Below, piece after piece: positions 31,342 to 39,392 of a stretch of 64,000 nt of DNA. Each line of letters opens with the position of its first letter. The stretch's first letter is position 1. The stretch lies in NCBI RefSeq assembly GCF_001898805.1, contig NZ_MKVJ01000017.1, positions 290,066 through 354,065 on the forward strand. Direction: 5' to 3'. This DNA comes from Leifsonia sp. 71-9. GTDB lineage: Bacteria; Actinomycetota; Actinomycetes; Actinomycetales; Microbacteriaceae. Under the pieces are notes generated by a model, which saw only the letters and a list, made by a program, of their open reading frames with translations, searched no databases and was not told where the DNA came from. The position numbers were made by a program, and so were the translations under genes.

Positions 31342-33456
31342 ATGACACTCTCCCCGACCGATTCCCTCGTCACCGCGCCCCCGGCGACGTCGGATCAGCC
31401 CCGCCCCGAGTACCCGAGGCCCGACCTCGACCGCTCGCAGCGCTGGCTGAACCTCAACGGCCGCTGGGACTTCGACGGCGCCGACGCGCCGGGCAGCATC
31501 CTCGTGCCGTTCGCGTGGGAGACGGCCGCGTCGGGCGTGCAGCGCACCTGGCTCGAGCGCGCCGTCTACCGTCGCAGCGTCACCGTGCCAGCGGACTGGA
31601 CCGGCTCGCGCGTCGTGCTGAGCTTCGGCGCCGTGCACCATCACGCCGTCGTCCGCATCGACGGCAGCCTCGTCGGCGAGCACACCGGCGGCTACGAGTC
31701 GTTCGAGTTCGACGTGACCGCGTTCCTGGTGCCGGGCATCCCGTCGGAGCTCTCCGTGGAGGTCGACGCCCCGGCCGACAAGCGCGCCATCGCGCACGGC
31801 AAGCAGCGCTCCATCCCGCGCGACGACTACGACGGCGTCTCGTTCACGCCGACCTCCGGCATCTGGCAGACGGTCTGGCTGGAGGCACGCGGACGCACCT
31901 ACGCCCGTACCGTCACTCTGCGGGGAGACAGCCTGACCGGCATCGACCTGGTCGTCGAGACCGCCGGCGACTCCGCGGCCGGCGCCGTCGTGCACGCCCG
32001 GGTGCTCGAGACGGGCGAGTCCGTCGAGCTGCACGCGGACGCCTCCGGCCGCGCCGCCGGTCGGATCGACCTGGCGGAGCCCCGGCTGTGGTCGCCCGCG
32101 CATCCCGAGCTGTACCGCGTGGAGGTGCGCGTCGGCGATGAGGGGGACGATGACGGCATCGACACCGTCGTCGCGACGACCGGGCTGCGCCGCATCGAGA
32201 CGCGCGGCGAGCAGCTGTTCCTCAACGGGGAGCGCTTCTTCATGCGCGGCGTGCTCGACCAGGGCTACTGGCCCGAGACGGGTCTGACCGCGCCGGATGC
32301 CGCCGCCCTGGTGAAGGACGTCGCGCTCGCCCGCGAGCTCGGCTACACCCTGGTGCGCAAGCACCTGAAGTTCGAGGAGCCGCTCTGGCTGCACGAGGCG
32401 GACCGCACCGGGATGCTCGTCTGGGCCGAGCCCGCATGCCCCAGCCGGTTCTCCGAGGAGGCCGCCGCCGCGTTCGAGGCGCAGCTTCCCGCGATGGTCG
32501 AGCGCGACGGCAACCACCCGTCGATCGTGATCTGGGGCCTCTACAACGAGGAGTGGGGGCTGGACTGGGACATCCCGGGCAGCACCTCCCGTGCCACGGC
32601 CGCCGAGCGCGCCTACGACCTGCTGCGGGCGCTCGACGACACCCGGCCGATCGTCGAGAACTCGGGCTGGTCGCACGTGCGCTCCGACCTCGTCGACTGG
32701 CACTACTACGAGCCGGACATCGCCCGGTGGCGGGATGCCGTGGCCGCGATGGCCGACGGCTCGCAGGAGGCGTTCCCGGTGCGGCTCGGACCGGACTTCA
32801 TCGTCGACAAGTCCTTCTACGCGTCGGACGACTTCCCGCGCACCGGGGTCCCCATCGTCAACAGCGAGTACGGCGAGGGCTTCACCAGCCTGGAGCGGGC
32901 CTGGCACCTCCGCTGGGAGACGCAGGAGCTGCGCCGCCACGACCGCTTCGCCGGCTACGTGTACACCGAGTTCGCCGACGTCGAGCACGAGGCCGCGGGG
33001 CTCCTCACCACCGATCGTCGCGCGAAGGACTGGGGCGGCTGCATCCCGGCCGACGTCAACGCCGACACGGTGATCGTGCTCGACCTCGTCCCGCTCCGCG
33101 CCGGTGCGGACATCGAGCCGTCGGCCTCGCCGCTCGACCTGGTCGCGCACGTGTCGCACCACGGCACCGACGCGCTGCGCACACAGCTGCACGCCGCCTG
33201 GCTGTCGGCCGGAGCGCCGGTGGACGGAGCCTCGGCATCGGCCGCGCAGCTGCGGCCCGACGCGTCGAGCACCGAGGTGGAGGTCGCCCCCTTCGAGCTC
33301 TCGGGGGAGCTGCGGATCACCGTCCCGGCGCACGAGGGCACCGGGCGCCTCCTGCTCTGGCTGACCGATCCGAGCGGCGCGACGGTGGGTCGCGCGTTCC
33401 TCGACGCGGCCCCCGTCGAGGAGCCGAACCGGCGGGGAGCGCGGACCGCGGAGTGA
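31342..33456 (+). CDS. GH2-family glycoside hydrolase
   Basis: A 704-residue cytoplasmic GH2 enzyme. Residues about 25-170 are the sugar-binding jelly roll (LNLNGRWDFDGADAPGSILV), about 185-275 the Ig-like domain, and about 285-590 the TIM barrel. Acid/base Glu403 lies in LYNEEWG and nucleophile Glu509 in VNSEYGEG. No signal peptide. Specificity may be beta-galactosidase, beta-glucuronidase or an arabinoside-type activity; not decidable here. It is last in the importer operon, and a terminator follows 4 bases after its stop. Confidence 0.9.
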   Translation: MTLSPTDSLVTAPPATSDQPRPEYPRPDLDRSQRWLNLNGRWDFDGADAPGSILVPFAWETAASGVQRTWLERAVYRRSVTVPADWTGSRVVLSFGAVHHHAVVRIDGSLVGEHTGGYESFEFDVTAFLVPGIPSELSVEVDAPADKRAIAHGKQRSIPRDDYDGVSFTPTSGIWQTVWLEARGRTYARTVTLRGDSLTGIDLVVETAGDSAAGAVVHARVLETGESVELHADASGRAAGRIDLAEPRLWSPAHPELYRVEVRVGDEGDDDGIDTVVATTGLRRIETRGEQLFLNGERFFMRGVLDQGYWPETGLTAPDAAALVKDVALARELGYTLVRKHLKFEEPLWLHEADRTGMLVWAEPACPSRFSEEAAAAFEAQLPAMVERDGNHPSIVIWGLYNEEWGLDWDIPGSTSRATAAERAYDLLRALDDTRPIVENSGWSHVRSDLVDWHYYEPDIARWRDAVAAMADGSQEAFPVRLGPDFIVDKSFYASDDFPRTGVPIVNSEYGEGFTSLERAWHLRWETQELRRHDRFAGYVYTEFADVEHEAAGLLTTDRRAKDWGGCIPADVNADTVIVLDLVPLRAGADIEPSASPLDLVAHVSHHGTDALRTQLHAAWLSAGAPVDGASASAAQLRPDASSTEVEVAPFELSGELRITVPAHEGTGRLLLWLTDPSGATVGRAFLDAAPVEEPNRRGARTAE

Positions 33457-33459
33457 GGG

Positions 33460-33491
33460 GGTGGGGCGTGCCGAGTCGCGCACGCCCCACC
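33460..33491 (+). terminator. Terminator of the ABC-GH2 operon
   Basis: Arms GGTGGGGCGTG and complement with a 10-base loop, starting 4 bases after the GH2 stop codon. Confidence 0.85.
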
Positions 33492-33564
33492 ACTCGCCGT
33501 GGCCGCCGTCATGAACCGCAATCCCGGCGGGCTCGCCGGCCGCGTCTCCGCTAGCGTCCGAGGC

Positions 33565-33909
33565 ATGAGCGACTATTTCGACCGCGAAGCCGACAAGACG
33601 TACACCCGGGTCTACAAGAAGGAGACGCCGGACATCCTGAAGGCGTTCGTCGACTTCGACGAGGCCGTGTTCGCCTCCGAGGGCCGTGCCGTCCCGCTGA
33701 AGTTCCGCGAGCTCATCGCCGTCGCGGTCGGGATCACCACGCAGTGCGTCTACTGCATCGACGCGCACTCGAAGCGCGCCGTCGCCGCGGGCGCGACCGA
33801 GGAGGAGCTGGCGGAGGCCGCCTGGGTCGCGACCGCCATCCGCGCCGGCGGCGGCTTCGCCCACGGTCGCCTCGCGTTCAAGTTCGGCGAGGCGGAGCAC
33901 TCGCACTGA
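33565..33909 (+). CDS. AhpD-like carboxymuconolactone decarboxylase family protein
   Basis: A 114-residue helical protein. The redox motif CVYCIDAH (Cys61, Cys64, His68) with the preceding glutamate in FRELIAVAVG is that of AhpD-type peroxidase partners. It probably reduces peroxides or acts as a thiol redox protein. ATG 33565 has TAGCGT 7 bases upstream; longer in-frame starts lack conserved sequence. Confidence 0.9.
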   Translation: MSDYFDREADKTYTRVYKKETPDILKAFVDFDEAVFASEGRAVPLKFRELIAVAVGITTQCVYCIDAHSKRAVAAGATEEELAEAAWVATAIRAGGGFAHGRLAFKFGEAEHSH

Positions 33910-33933
33910 CCGGAGCGGGTGCCCGGCGCGCTT

Positions 33934-34311
33934 TCAGCGCGCGCCGAGCGGCGCGAAGAAGTTGACGAGGTTGCCGTCCGGGTCCGCGACGAGGAGCGAC
34001 CGGTTGCCCCACGGCATGTCGGCGGGCGCCTGCACGATGCGGGTGCCGCCGTCGCGCAGGGTCTCGAAGGTGGCATCCACATCGTCCACGCGGAAGTCGA
34101 GGCACACCGAGTGGTTCGCGCCGGCGCGCATCCCGCTGTCGCCCATCGCGGCGGTGGTCTGCGTGCTCGCGATCGCCAGCTTGCCGGAGAGCGTGACCAA
34201 CTCGGCGAAGAGCGGGTGGATGCGGTTCGCGGACAGGCCGGTCACCTGCTCGTAGAACGTGACGAGCGCGTCGACGTCGTCGGTGAAGATGCGGGTGGCG
34301 GCAAGATCCAT
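33934..34311 (-). CDS. VOC-superfamily (glyoxalase-like) protein
   Basis: A 125-residue protein, MDLAATRIFTDDVDALVTFY, then the second beta-alpha-beta unit with VDDVDATFETLRDGGTRIVQ and the end FVADPDGN-like LLVADPDGNLVNFF. Metal-ligand positions are partly present. Glyoxalase, dioxygenase and resistance functions share this fold; none can be assigned. AAGGA lies 11 bases upstream of ATG 34311. Confidence 0.85.
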   Translation of the reverse strand: MDLAATRIFTDDVDALVTFYEQVTGLSANRIHPLFAELVTLSGKLAIASTQTTAAMGDSGMRAGANHSVCLDFRVDDVDATFETLRDGGTRIVQAPADMPWGNRSLLVADPDGNLVNFFAPLGAR

Positions 34312-34402
34312 GGGGTCGGAGTCCTTCTCATCGTGGGCCCCCGAGTCGGGACCCGCTCCCGACGCTAGGTCCGATTCCGGTCGGAAAGCGTCCGCAATCC
34401 GC

Positions 34403-34795
34403 TCACGCCTTCTTCTGCAGGTTCTCCGCGATCGCCGCAAGCGAGCCGTCGAGCGCCTCCTGCATCCCCGGGAACTCCGAGGTGGTGTGGATGGTGAGCT
34501 CGACGCCGTCGTCGGTCAGTTTGAGCGACCCGTGGTAGTCGTGCGGGCCGGGAGCCGACCAGGTCACCTCGCGGGCCGCGCGGTCCACGTCGAACTCGGC
34601 CTCGGAGGTGACGGTCTCGTCGGTGCCGTCCTGGTCGGCATCGACGTGGGCGGTGGTCTCCACCTTGCCGTCGGGAAGCTCGTGGGCCTCCGTCATGCGC
34701 GGGAAGTAGGCGGGCAGGTTCTCCGGGTCGGCGATGTAGTCGAAGTACTCGTCGGCGTCTCCGTCGAGCGGACGGGTCGCGGTGTAAGTGGGCAT
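34403..34795 (-). CDS. SRPBCC family protein
   Basis: A 130-residue polyketide-cyclase/START-like protein, MPTYTATRPLDGDADEYFDY to LDGSLAAIAENLQKKA. It has the expected long C-terminal helix. Ligand unknown. TAGCGT stands exactly 6 bases before the ATG, and there is no ribosome site. Confidence 0.82.
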   Translation of the reverse strand: MPTYTATRPLDGDADEYFDYIADPENLPAYFPRMTEAHELPDGKVETTAHVDADQDGTDETVTSEAEFDVDRAAREVTWSAPGPHDYHGSLKLTDDGVELTIHTTSEFPGMQEALDGSLAAIAENLQKKA

Positions 34796-34893
34796 GCCGT
34801 GACGCTACGACCGGAAATCGGGTACCGGGAGGCGTTGACGCGGGGCGCTCGCGGGTGTCGCGGTGGGTGGGGGCAACGGCCGGCTGATGCTGG

Positions 34894-35304
34894 CTAGAGG
34901 CGTGCCGGCGCCGCTCGTCGCCTGTTCGCGGTGAGACGGATCGCGCAGTGCAGATACGCGGCAGCGATCACCAGGGACACGAGAGCACTCGCCCACACAG
35001 CCAGGGGCGGCTGCTCTGCCAGGACGGACAGGGAACCGATCGTCTGCACGAAGAACCAGGCCGAGAGGACGAAACCGGCCGGTGCATCGGCCGTCACGCG
35101 CCACCACGTTCGTGGGGCGTCGGACTCGTTCTCGCCACGAAACATCCGCGTGAGAACCAGCACCATGACCAGGATGATCGCGCTGCTCGCGACGACACCC
35201 CACCCGGCCCGCGCGATGGGCTCGACGGCGATGCCTGCGAGGACCGCCAGCGCGTACCCGATCAGGATCAGGATCGCTTTGGTCGCACCGTTGCGGACTC
35301 GCAT
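34894..35304 (-). CDS. Small four-helix membrane protein, possible immunity protein
   Basis: A 136-residue protein I do not recognise. Four hydrophobic segments lie at about 9-29, 35-52, 74-95 and 98-120, with a basic C-terminus (RLTANRRRAAPARL). It starts 4 bases after the stop of the secreted protein gene, so the two are certainly cotranscribed. Its base composition is visibly less G/C-rich than the flanking genes. A small membrane protein tied to a secreted one fits an immunity or export role, but that is an inference. Confidence 0.7.
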   Translation of the reverse strand: MRVRNGATKAILILIGYALAVLAGIAVEPIARAGWGVVASSAIILVMVLVLTRMFRGENESDAPRTWWRVTADAPAGFVLSAWFFVQTIGSLSVLAEQPPLAVWASALVSLVIAAAYLHCAIRLTANRRRAAPARL

Positions 35305-35308
35305 GGGG

Positions 35309-36229
35309 TCAGCTCACGACCGCGTACTCGTAGTAGTTGCAGTAGGTGAAGCCGCAGTTGTAGAAGGTCGCCTTGACGCGCTTCTGTTGGTAATGGGCGC
35401 TGCTGACAGCGTCGCGAAGCCGCGCACCTCCTGGGCACAAGAGAGTGGTCATGTAGTTGAGTCCGGGGATGAGGTTACAGATCGCGCCCATCGTCTGGTA
35501 GGTGTTCCACATCCGCTCGACGTCCGCCCGCGAGTACGTGTATGTCGTCGTGACGACTGAGGGGTCGGCGACGACGGGGAAGGCGGATCCGGCGTCGAAA
35601 TCGACAACCTGAGTCAACGTGCTGCCCGACGCCTCGTAGTGCGTGGGGATCGTGTTCCCTCGCGAATCTCTTGCCCATGGCGCGGCGATCTCCGCAACGA
35701 ATGAACTGTCGGAGTTGGCAGCGGTCACCGACCCATCGGCGTTCACTCTCAGATTCGTGCCGCCGTTCAGCTCGATCGAGTACGTGTAGGAGTGCGGGGC
35801 CGATGCGTCCTCGATGACGGTGTTGATCCGCACGCCTCCATCATCGCCGATGACCGGAACCGTGGCGGACCCGTTGTGATTGTCGAACACCACTACGCCG
35901 GGAATCGCGGAATTCAGCGCCTCACTGGCCTGCTCCGCGAAAGGAAGAGCGATTCGCAGCCGACCTTCCTCGTCGCCGATCTGGACGCCGTCCTGGGCGT
36001 CGACGGGCACGGTCATAGCCACCCCGTCCACGTACGATGCCACGGACGTCGTCGGGGATGACGACGACCCCGCCACCCCGGCGAGCGTTTCTGGTGCCAC
36101 CTGTCGGATGGCGGCGATAGCAGCCGAGATGCTCGACTCCGATGTGTCGACCGGTGCAAAAGCCGTGAGCATCCCGCCTACCGCGAACGCCCCGACCAGG
36201 AGGGTCAAGGTCTTCAGATGCCTGCGCAT
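35309..36229 (-). CDS. Secreted protein of unknown function, toxin-like layout
   Basis: A 306-residue exported protein. A signal peptide covers about residues 1-25. Residues about 70-235 form a beta-rich module with LPFAEQASEALNSAIPGVVV, VINTVIEDASAP-type strands and a closing TLTQVVDFDAGSAFPVVADP. I recall this module in many actinobacterial secreted proteins, where the part after FPVVADP varies. Here the variable end (about 236-306) has four cysteines and a hydrophobic core (GAICNLIPGLNYMTTLLCPG, then FYNCGFTYCNYYEY). AAGGAGG precedes ATG 36229. Codon use is less G/C-rich than its neighbours. The next gene, 4 bases on, is a membrane protein. Confidence 0.7.
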   Translation of the reverse strand: MRRHLKTLTLLVGAFAVGGMLTAFAPVDTSESSISAAIAAIRQVAPETLAGVAGSSSSPTTSVASYVDGVAMTVPVDAQDGVQIGDEEGRLRIALPFAEQASEALNSAIPGVVVFDNHNGSATVPVIGDDGGVRINTVIEDASAPHSYTYSIELNGGTNLRVNADGSVTAANSDSSFVAEIAAPWARDSRGNTIPTHYEASGSTLTQVVDFDAGSAFPVVADPSVVTTTYTYSRADVERMWNTYQTMGAICNLIPGLNYMTTLLCPGGARLRDAVSSAHYQQKRVKATFYNCGFTYCNYYEYAVVS

Positions 36230-36470
36230 AGTCGGCCTCCTTGTTCACCTTTGAACAGAAGTCGCTCGATCGCCGACGGCCCCGTCGAGCGACTGCCGAC
36301 AGCTTCATGCGATCCCTGTGTCCGGTCCGTTGGACCGGTGCCCAAAGCGTAGAGAGAGCGCCCGCTACCGGCTACAGCTCATGCCGGGATTACGTACACA
36401 TAGTCGGAAACTTCAGCCTCCGAACACCCCAGCATCAGTAGCCCCCGTGCCGCACGGGTGGGCGCGCAAG
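36230..36470. promoter_or_regulatory. Upstream region of the secreted-protein gene
   Basis: A non-coding, lower-GC stretch. GTTCA-CCTT-TGAAC (36243-36256), an inverted repeat, sits just upstream of the AAGGAGG ribosome site and could be an operator or a small hairpin. I see no tRNA, riboswitch-like fold or gene in the remainder. Confidence 0.4.
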
Positions 36471-36506
36471 GGAACGGCCCCCGCTCCGGAGAGCAGGGGC
36501 CGTTCC
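36471..36506 (-). terminator. Terminator of the lamin-tail surface protein gene
   Basis: Arms GGAACGGCCCC and complement plus an inner GCTC/GAGC stem, 20 bases beyond the stop codon of the minus-strand gene. Confidence 0.85.
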
Positions 36507-36526
36507 GTGCGTGCAGTGGCGCGCGC

Positions 36527-39217
36527 TCAGCCTCGGTCGCCGGCCGCCGCCGTGCGCGTGCGGCGACGGAGCAGCATCCCGGCGCCCGCGAGCAGCAGGG
36601 CCAGCGCCGCGATGATCGCCGACCCGCTGAGGTCGGAACCGGTGGAGGCGAGCGTGGAGGCGCCCGTGCCGCCGGTGGCCGCGACGGCGGTCACGTCGGT
36701 CGCTGCGGCGACGATCGTGAAGGGGGCCGAGGCGACCACGGTCCCGCCGATCGACGCCGTGATGGTGTGGGCGCCCGCAGCGACGTTCGGGACGGCGAAG
36801 GTGAAGCTCAGCGTCCCGTCCGGGCCGGCCGTCGCGCTGCCCAGGAGGACCGGTGTCGAGTTGAACACGAAGCTGACCGCGGTGCCGGGCGTGAGGTGCG
36901 CAGCCGTGACGGTGATCCGGTCGCCGACCGTCCCGGCGCCGACGGAGAGCGTCAGTGCGGGCGCCGGGGTGTTCACCGGCGGCACGCCCTGCTCGCCGAG
37001 CTTGAGGTCGCAGGAGACGCGGCCGCTGTAGAGCGCGTGGCCCTCGGTCGCGCTGCCGGGACCGGTGCCGTAGACGCCGTCGTCGGCCCAGACGGCCTCC
37101 TTGGTGCCGCCGACGCAGGTCGAGCTCGGCGCCAGGGCGAAGCCCTCCAGGTTGTCGACCGGCAGGCCGGCCGGCTTGCTGTAGGCGACGTCGGGGACGA
37201 CGGCGCCGGTGGAGCTCACCTTGAGCACCGTCGAGACGACGCCGCAGGTGTTGTCGCACAGGGCCCAGATGCGCTGCGTGTCGGCGTCGAACGCCGCATC
37301 CATGACGTGTCCCATGCCCGTGTCGGCCACGGCGACGCGGTGGAAGGTGCTGTCGGAGTTGAGCGCGTAGGCGTAGAGCTTGCCGTCGTTCTCGAGGGCG
37401 GCGAAGTAGAGCCCGGTGCCGTGCTTCGGGTAGTCGGCGGGCCGGTAGGTCTTCCCGGTCGACTGGTCGACGAAGCCGTTGGCCGTCAGGTAGCGGTCGG
37501 GCACGAAGGTGACGCCCTCGAAGCCGAGGTTCGCCTCGGTCTTGCTGCCCGCGTGCAGCTCCGGGAACTCGGCCGTCAGGTTCCACTGCTGCGTCGCGAC
37601 GAGCTGTGTTCCCGGCTGGGTCGGGTCGATGCGCAGGATGGAGTTGAGCGGGATGGTGTTGGCGGCGTTGTTGCGCTCGGTGGTGACGTAGAGCGCGCCG
37701 TCGGGGCCGACCGTCAGACCTTCGGAGTCGGGCTGGTTGGTCGCGGTGTCGGTGCTGCCCGGGAAGAAGATCTGCTTGCCCGCGCCCCAGCCGTTCGTCG
37801 TGTCGGCGACCCACAGGCCGTCCTGCTTCACCATCCGGAACACCCAGCTCTTGTTCTTGACGCTGTAGAGCACGTTCGCGTTCGTCGGGTCGAAGACGAG
37901 CCCGCTGACGTCGCGGCCCTCGGGACCGGTCGTCGTCGTCCACGCGCACTGCTTGTCCGAGACGGTGACGTCGGCGCTGCCCGGCCACGCGGCCGGGGTC
38001 AGGGCGGTGCCGGGAAGGGTGCCGGTGCCCGAGGGCGCCTCGGGCTGGCAGTCGAGGGTGGGGGTGCCGCCGGTGCCGCCGTCGGCGGGGTTTGTCAGCG
38101 GGTTCTTGCACGCGTCGGCGTTGGAGGCGCCGAAGCTCTTGTCCTTCACGGAGACGAAGGCGCCGGTGCCGTCCGGGCAGCGCGCGAACGCGCCCGCGCC
38201 GAAGTTGTTGCCCTCGTCGGTGCCCGCCTCGCCGGCCGTGTAGTCGACCGAGTCGACGAGCGTGCCGGCGGTGCCGTTCGCGCCGTCCGGAAGGTACAGC
38301 TTCACACTGTCGCCGCCGCTGCCGAGGCCCTTGGTGGAGGAGAAGTACACGTAGCCGTGGGCCGGGACGACCGTCGTCGCGGTGCCGTCGGCCAGCTTCG
38401 CCGAGAACGTGGTCGCCGCGCTCGCCGCGCCGCTGTCGATCTGCAGCCAACCCGCGATGCTCACGTCGGTGGAGCCGGTGTTGGCGAGCTCGATCGCGTC
38501 GCCGACCGGGGTGGCGCCGTTGTCGGACGAGACCTCGTTGATGCGGATGCTCGCCCAGTCGGGGGTCGTGCCTCCGTCGGCCGGGGCGAAGCGGCTCTTC
38601 CCCGGCGAGCCGATGTTGCCGGCCGTGGACGTCCAGGAACCCTCCGCGTCCCCGGTCGCGGCGAGCTGCCACTGCGACGCGTCGTTCGCACCGAGCGCGG
38701 CAGCGGTCTTCGGGATGCCGGCGACGCCCTGGGTGCGCGGACCCTTCACGGTGCCGGTGCCCTGGTCGTTGTAAGTCAGCCGGTCGACGAGGTTCGCGAC
38801 CGGGTCGGACCCGTCGAAGATGTTGATCTCGTCGGCCCGGCCCAGCCCGGTGGTGTTGTCCGCCAGGACCTTCACGTCGGCGCCGAGGCCCCACTCGCTG
38901 CGGAACGCCGCATCCGACAGCTCGGTGACGACGGCGGACTGGCCCACCGCCAGCGTGCCGAGGCTGTCCAGCGGCACCGTGCCGGGCGTGCGGCTGTCGT
39001 CGTCGAACGACCAGCCGGCGAGGCTCACGGGAGCCGACCCGAGGTTGGTGATCTCGAAGAACTCGCCCGCACCGGTCAGCGGGTTGTACATCCACTCGGT
39101 GATGCGGACGGAAGGGGCGTCGGCGGCGCTCGCCGCGGCAGGGATCGCGATGGCGAGAGCGCCGGCGACGGCGGTCGCGGCGAGGGCCGCGACGGCACGG
39201 GAGAGGTGAGGTCTCAT
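36527..39217 (-). CDS. Lamin-tail-domain surface protein with beta-propeller and LASTG anchor
   Basis: An 896-residue exported protein. Signal peptide about 1-32 (ends AASAAD). Two lamin-tail domains follow, at about 35-150 (ITEWMYNPLTGAGEFFEITN) and 185-310 (INEVSSDNGATPVGDAIELA). Residues about 370-700 look like an esterase-like/SdiA-regulated propeller (GPDGALYVTTERNN, FEGVTFVPDRY). An Ig-like repeat (about 735-830) precedes LASTG, a membrane helix and RRRTRTAAAGDRG, a sortase signal. Lamin-tail domains often accompany secreted nucleases or phosphatases, but no catalytic motif is evident. Start ATG 39217 begins the signal peptide; a frame extension upstream is not signal-like. Confidence 0.82.
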   Translation of the reverse strand: MRPHLSRAVAALAATAVAGALAIAIPAAASAADAPSVRITEWMYNPLTGAGEFFEITNLGSAPVSLAGWSFDDDSRTPGTVPLDSLGTLAVGQSAVVTELSDAAFRSEWGLGADVKVLADNTTGLGRADEINIFDGSDPVANLVDRLTYNDQGTGTVKGPRTQGVAGIPKTAAALGANDASQWQLAATGDAEGSWTSTAGNIGSPGKSRFAPADGGTTPDWASIRINEVSSDNGATPVGDAIELANTGSTDVSIAGWLQIDSGAASAATTFSAKLADGTATTVVPAHGYVYFSSTKGLGSGGDSVKLYLPDGANGTAGTLVDSVDYTAGEAGTDEGNNFGAGAFARCPDGTGAFVSVKDKSFGASNADACKNPLTNPADGGTGGTPTLDCQPEAPSGTGTLPGTALTPAAWPGSADVTVSDKQCAWTTTTGPEGRDVSGLVFDPTNANVLYSVKNKSWVFRMVKQDGLWVADTTNGWGAGKQIFFPGSTDTATNQPDSEGLTVGPDGALYVTTERNNAANTIPLNSILRIDPTQPGTQLVATQQWNLTAEFPELHAGSKTEANLGFEGVTFVPDRYLTANGFVDQSTGKTYRPADYPKHGTGLYFAALENDGKLYAYALNSDSTFHRVAVADTGMGHVMDAAFDADTQRIWALCDNTCGVVSTVLKVSSTGAVVPDVAYSKPAGLPVDNLEGFALAPSSTCVGGTKEAVWADDGVYGTGPGSATEGHALYSGRVSCDLKLGEQGVPPVNTPAPALTLSVGAGTVGDRITVTAAHLTPGTAVSFVFNSTPVLLGSATAGPDGTLSFTFAVPNVAAGAHTITASIGGTVVASAPFTIVAAATDVTAVAATGGTGASTLASTGSDLSGSAIIAALALLLAGAGMLLRRRTRTAAAGDRG

Positions 39218-39290
39218 GGGACCGGACGCTATCGACGCGCGCAGTACGAAAGGCAAAGCACCGGTGAACGGAGAGAGAACGCCCGTGATT

Positions 39291-39352
39291 CGCGAGAGGT
39301 GAGTTGTTGCGGGTGACGCGGCGGCTCCACCCGCAACAACTCACCTCTCGCG
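39291..39352. repeat. Long perfect inverted repeat, 25-base arms, 12-base loop
   Basis: Arms at 39291-39315 and 39328-39352 are exact complements; the left arm begins CGCGAGAGGTGAGTTGTTGC. It lies between two divergent genes, upstream of both promoters, so it is not a terminator for either. Geometry matches the repeat at 51920-51979, but the sequence differs. Confidence 0.95.
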
Positions 39353-39392
39353 GGAGGTTTTCCCAACGTCCGCGCGGCGATACCCTTCCCAC

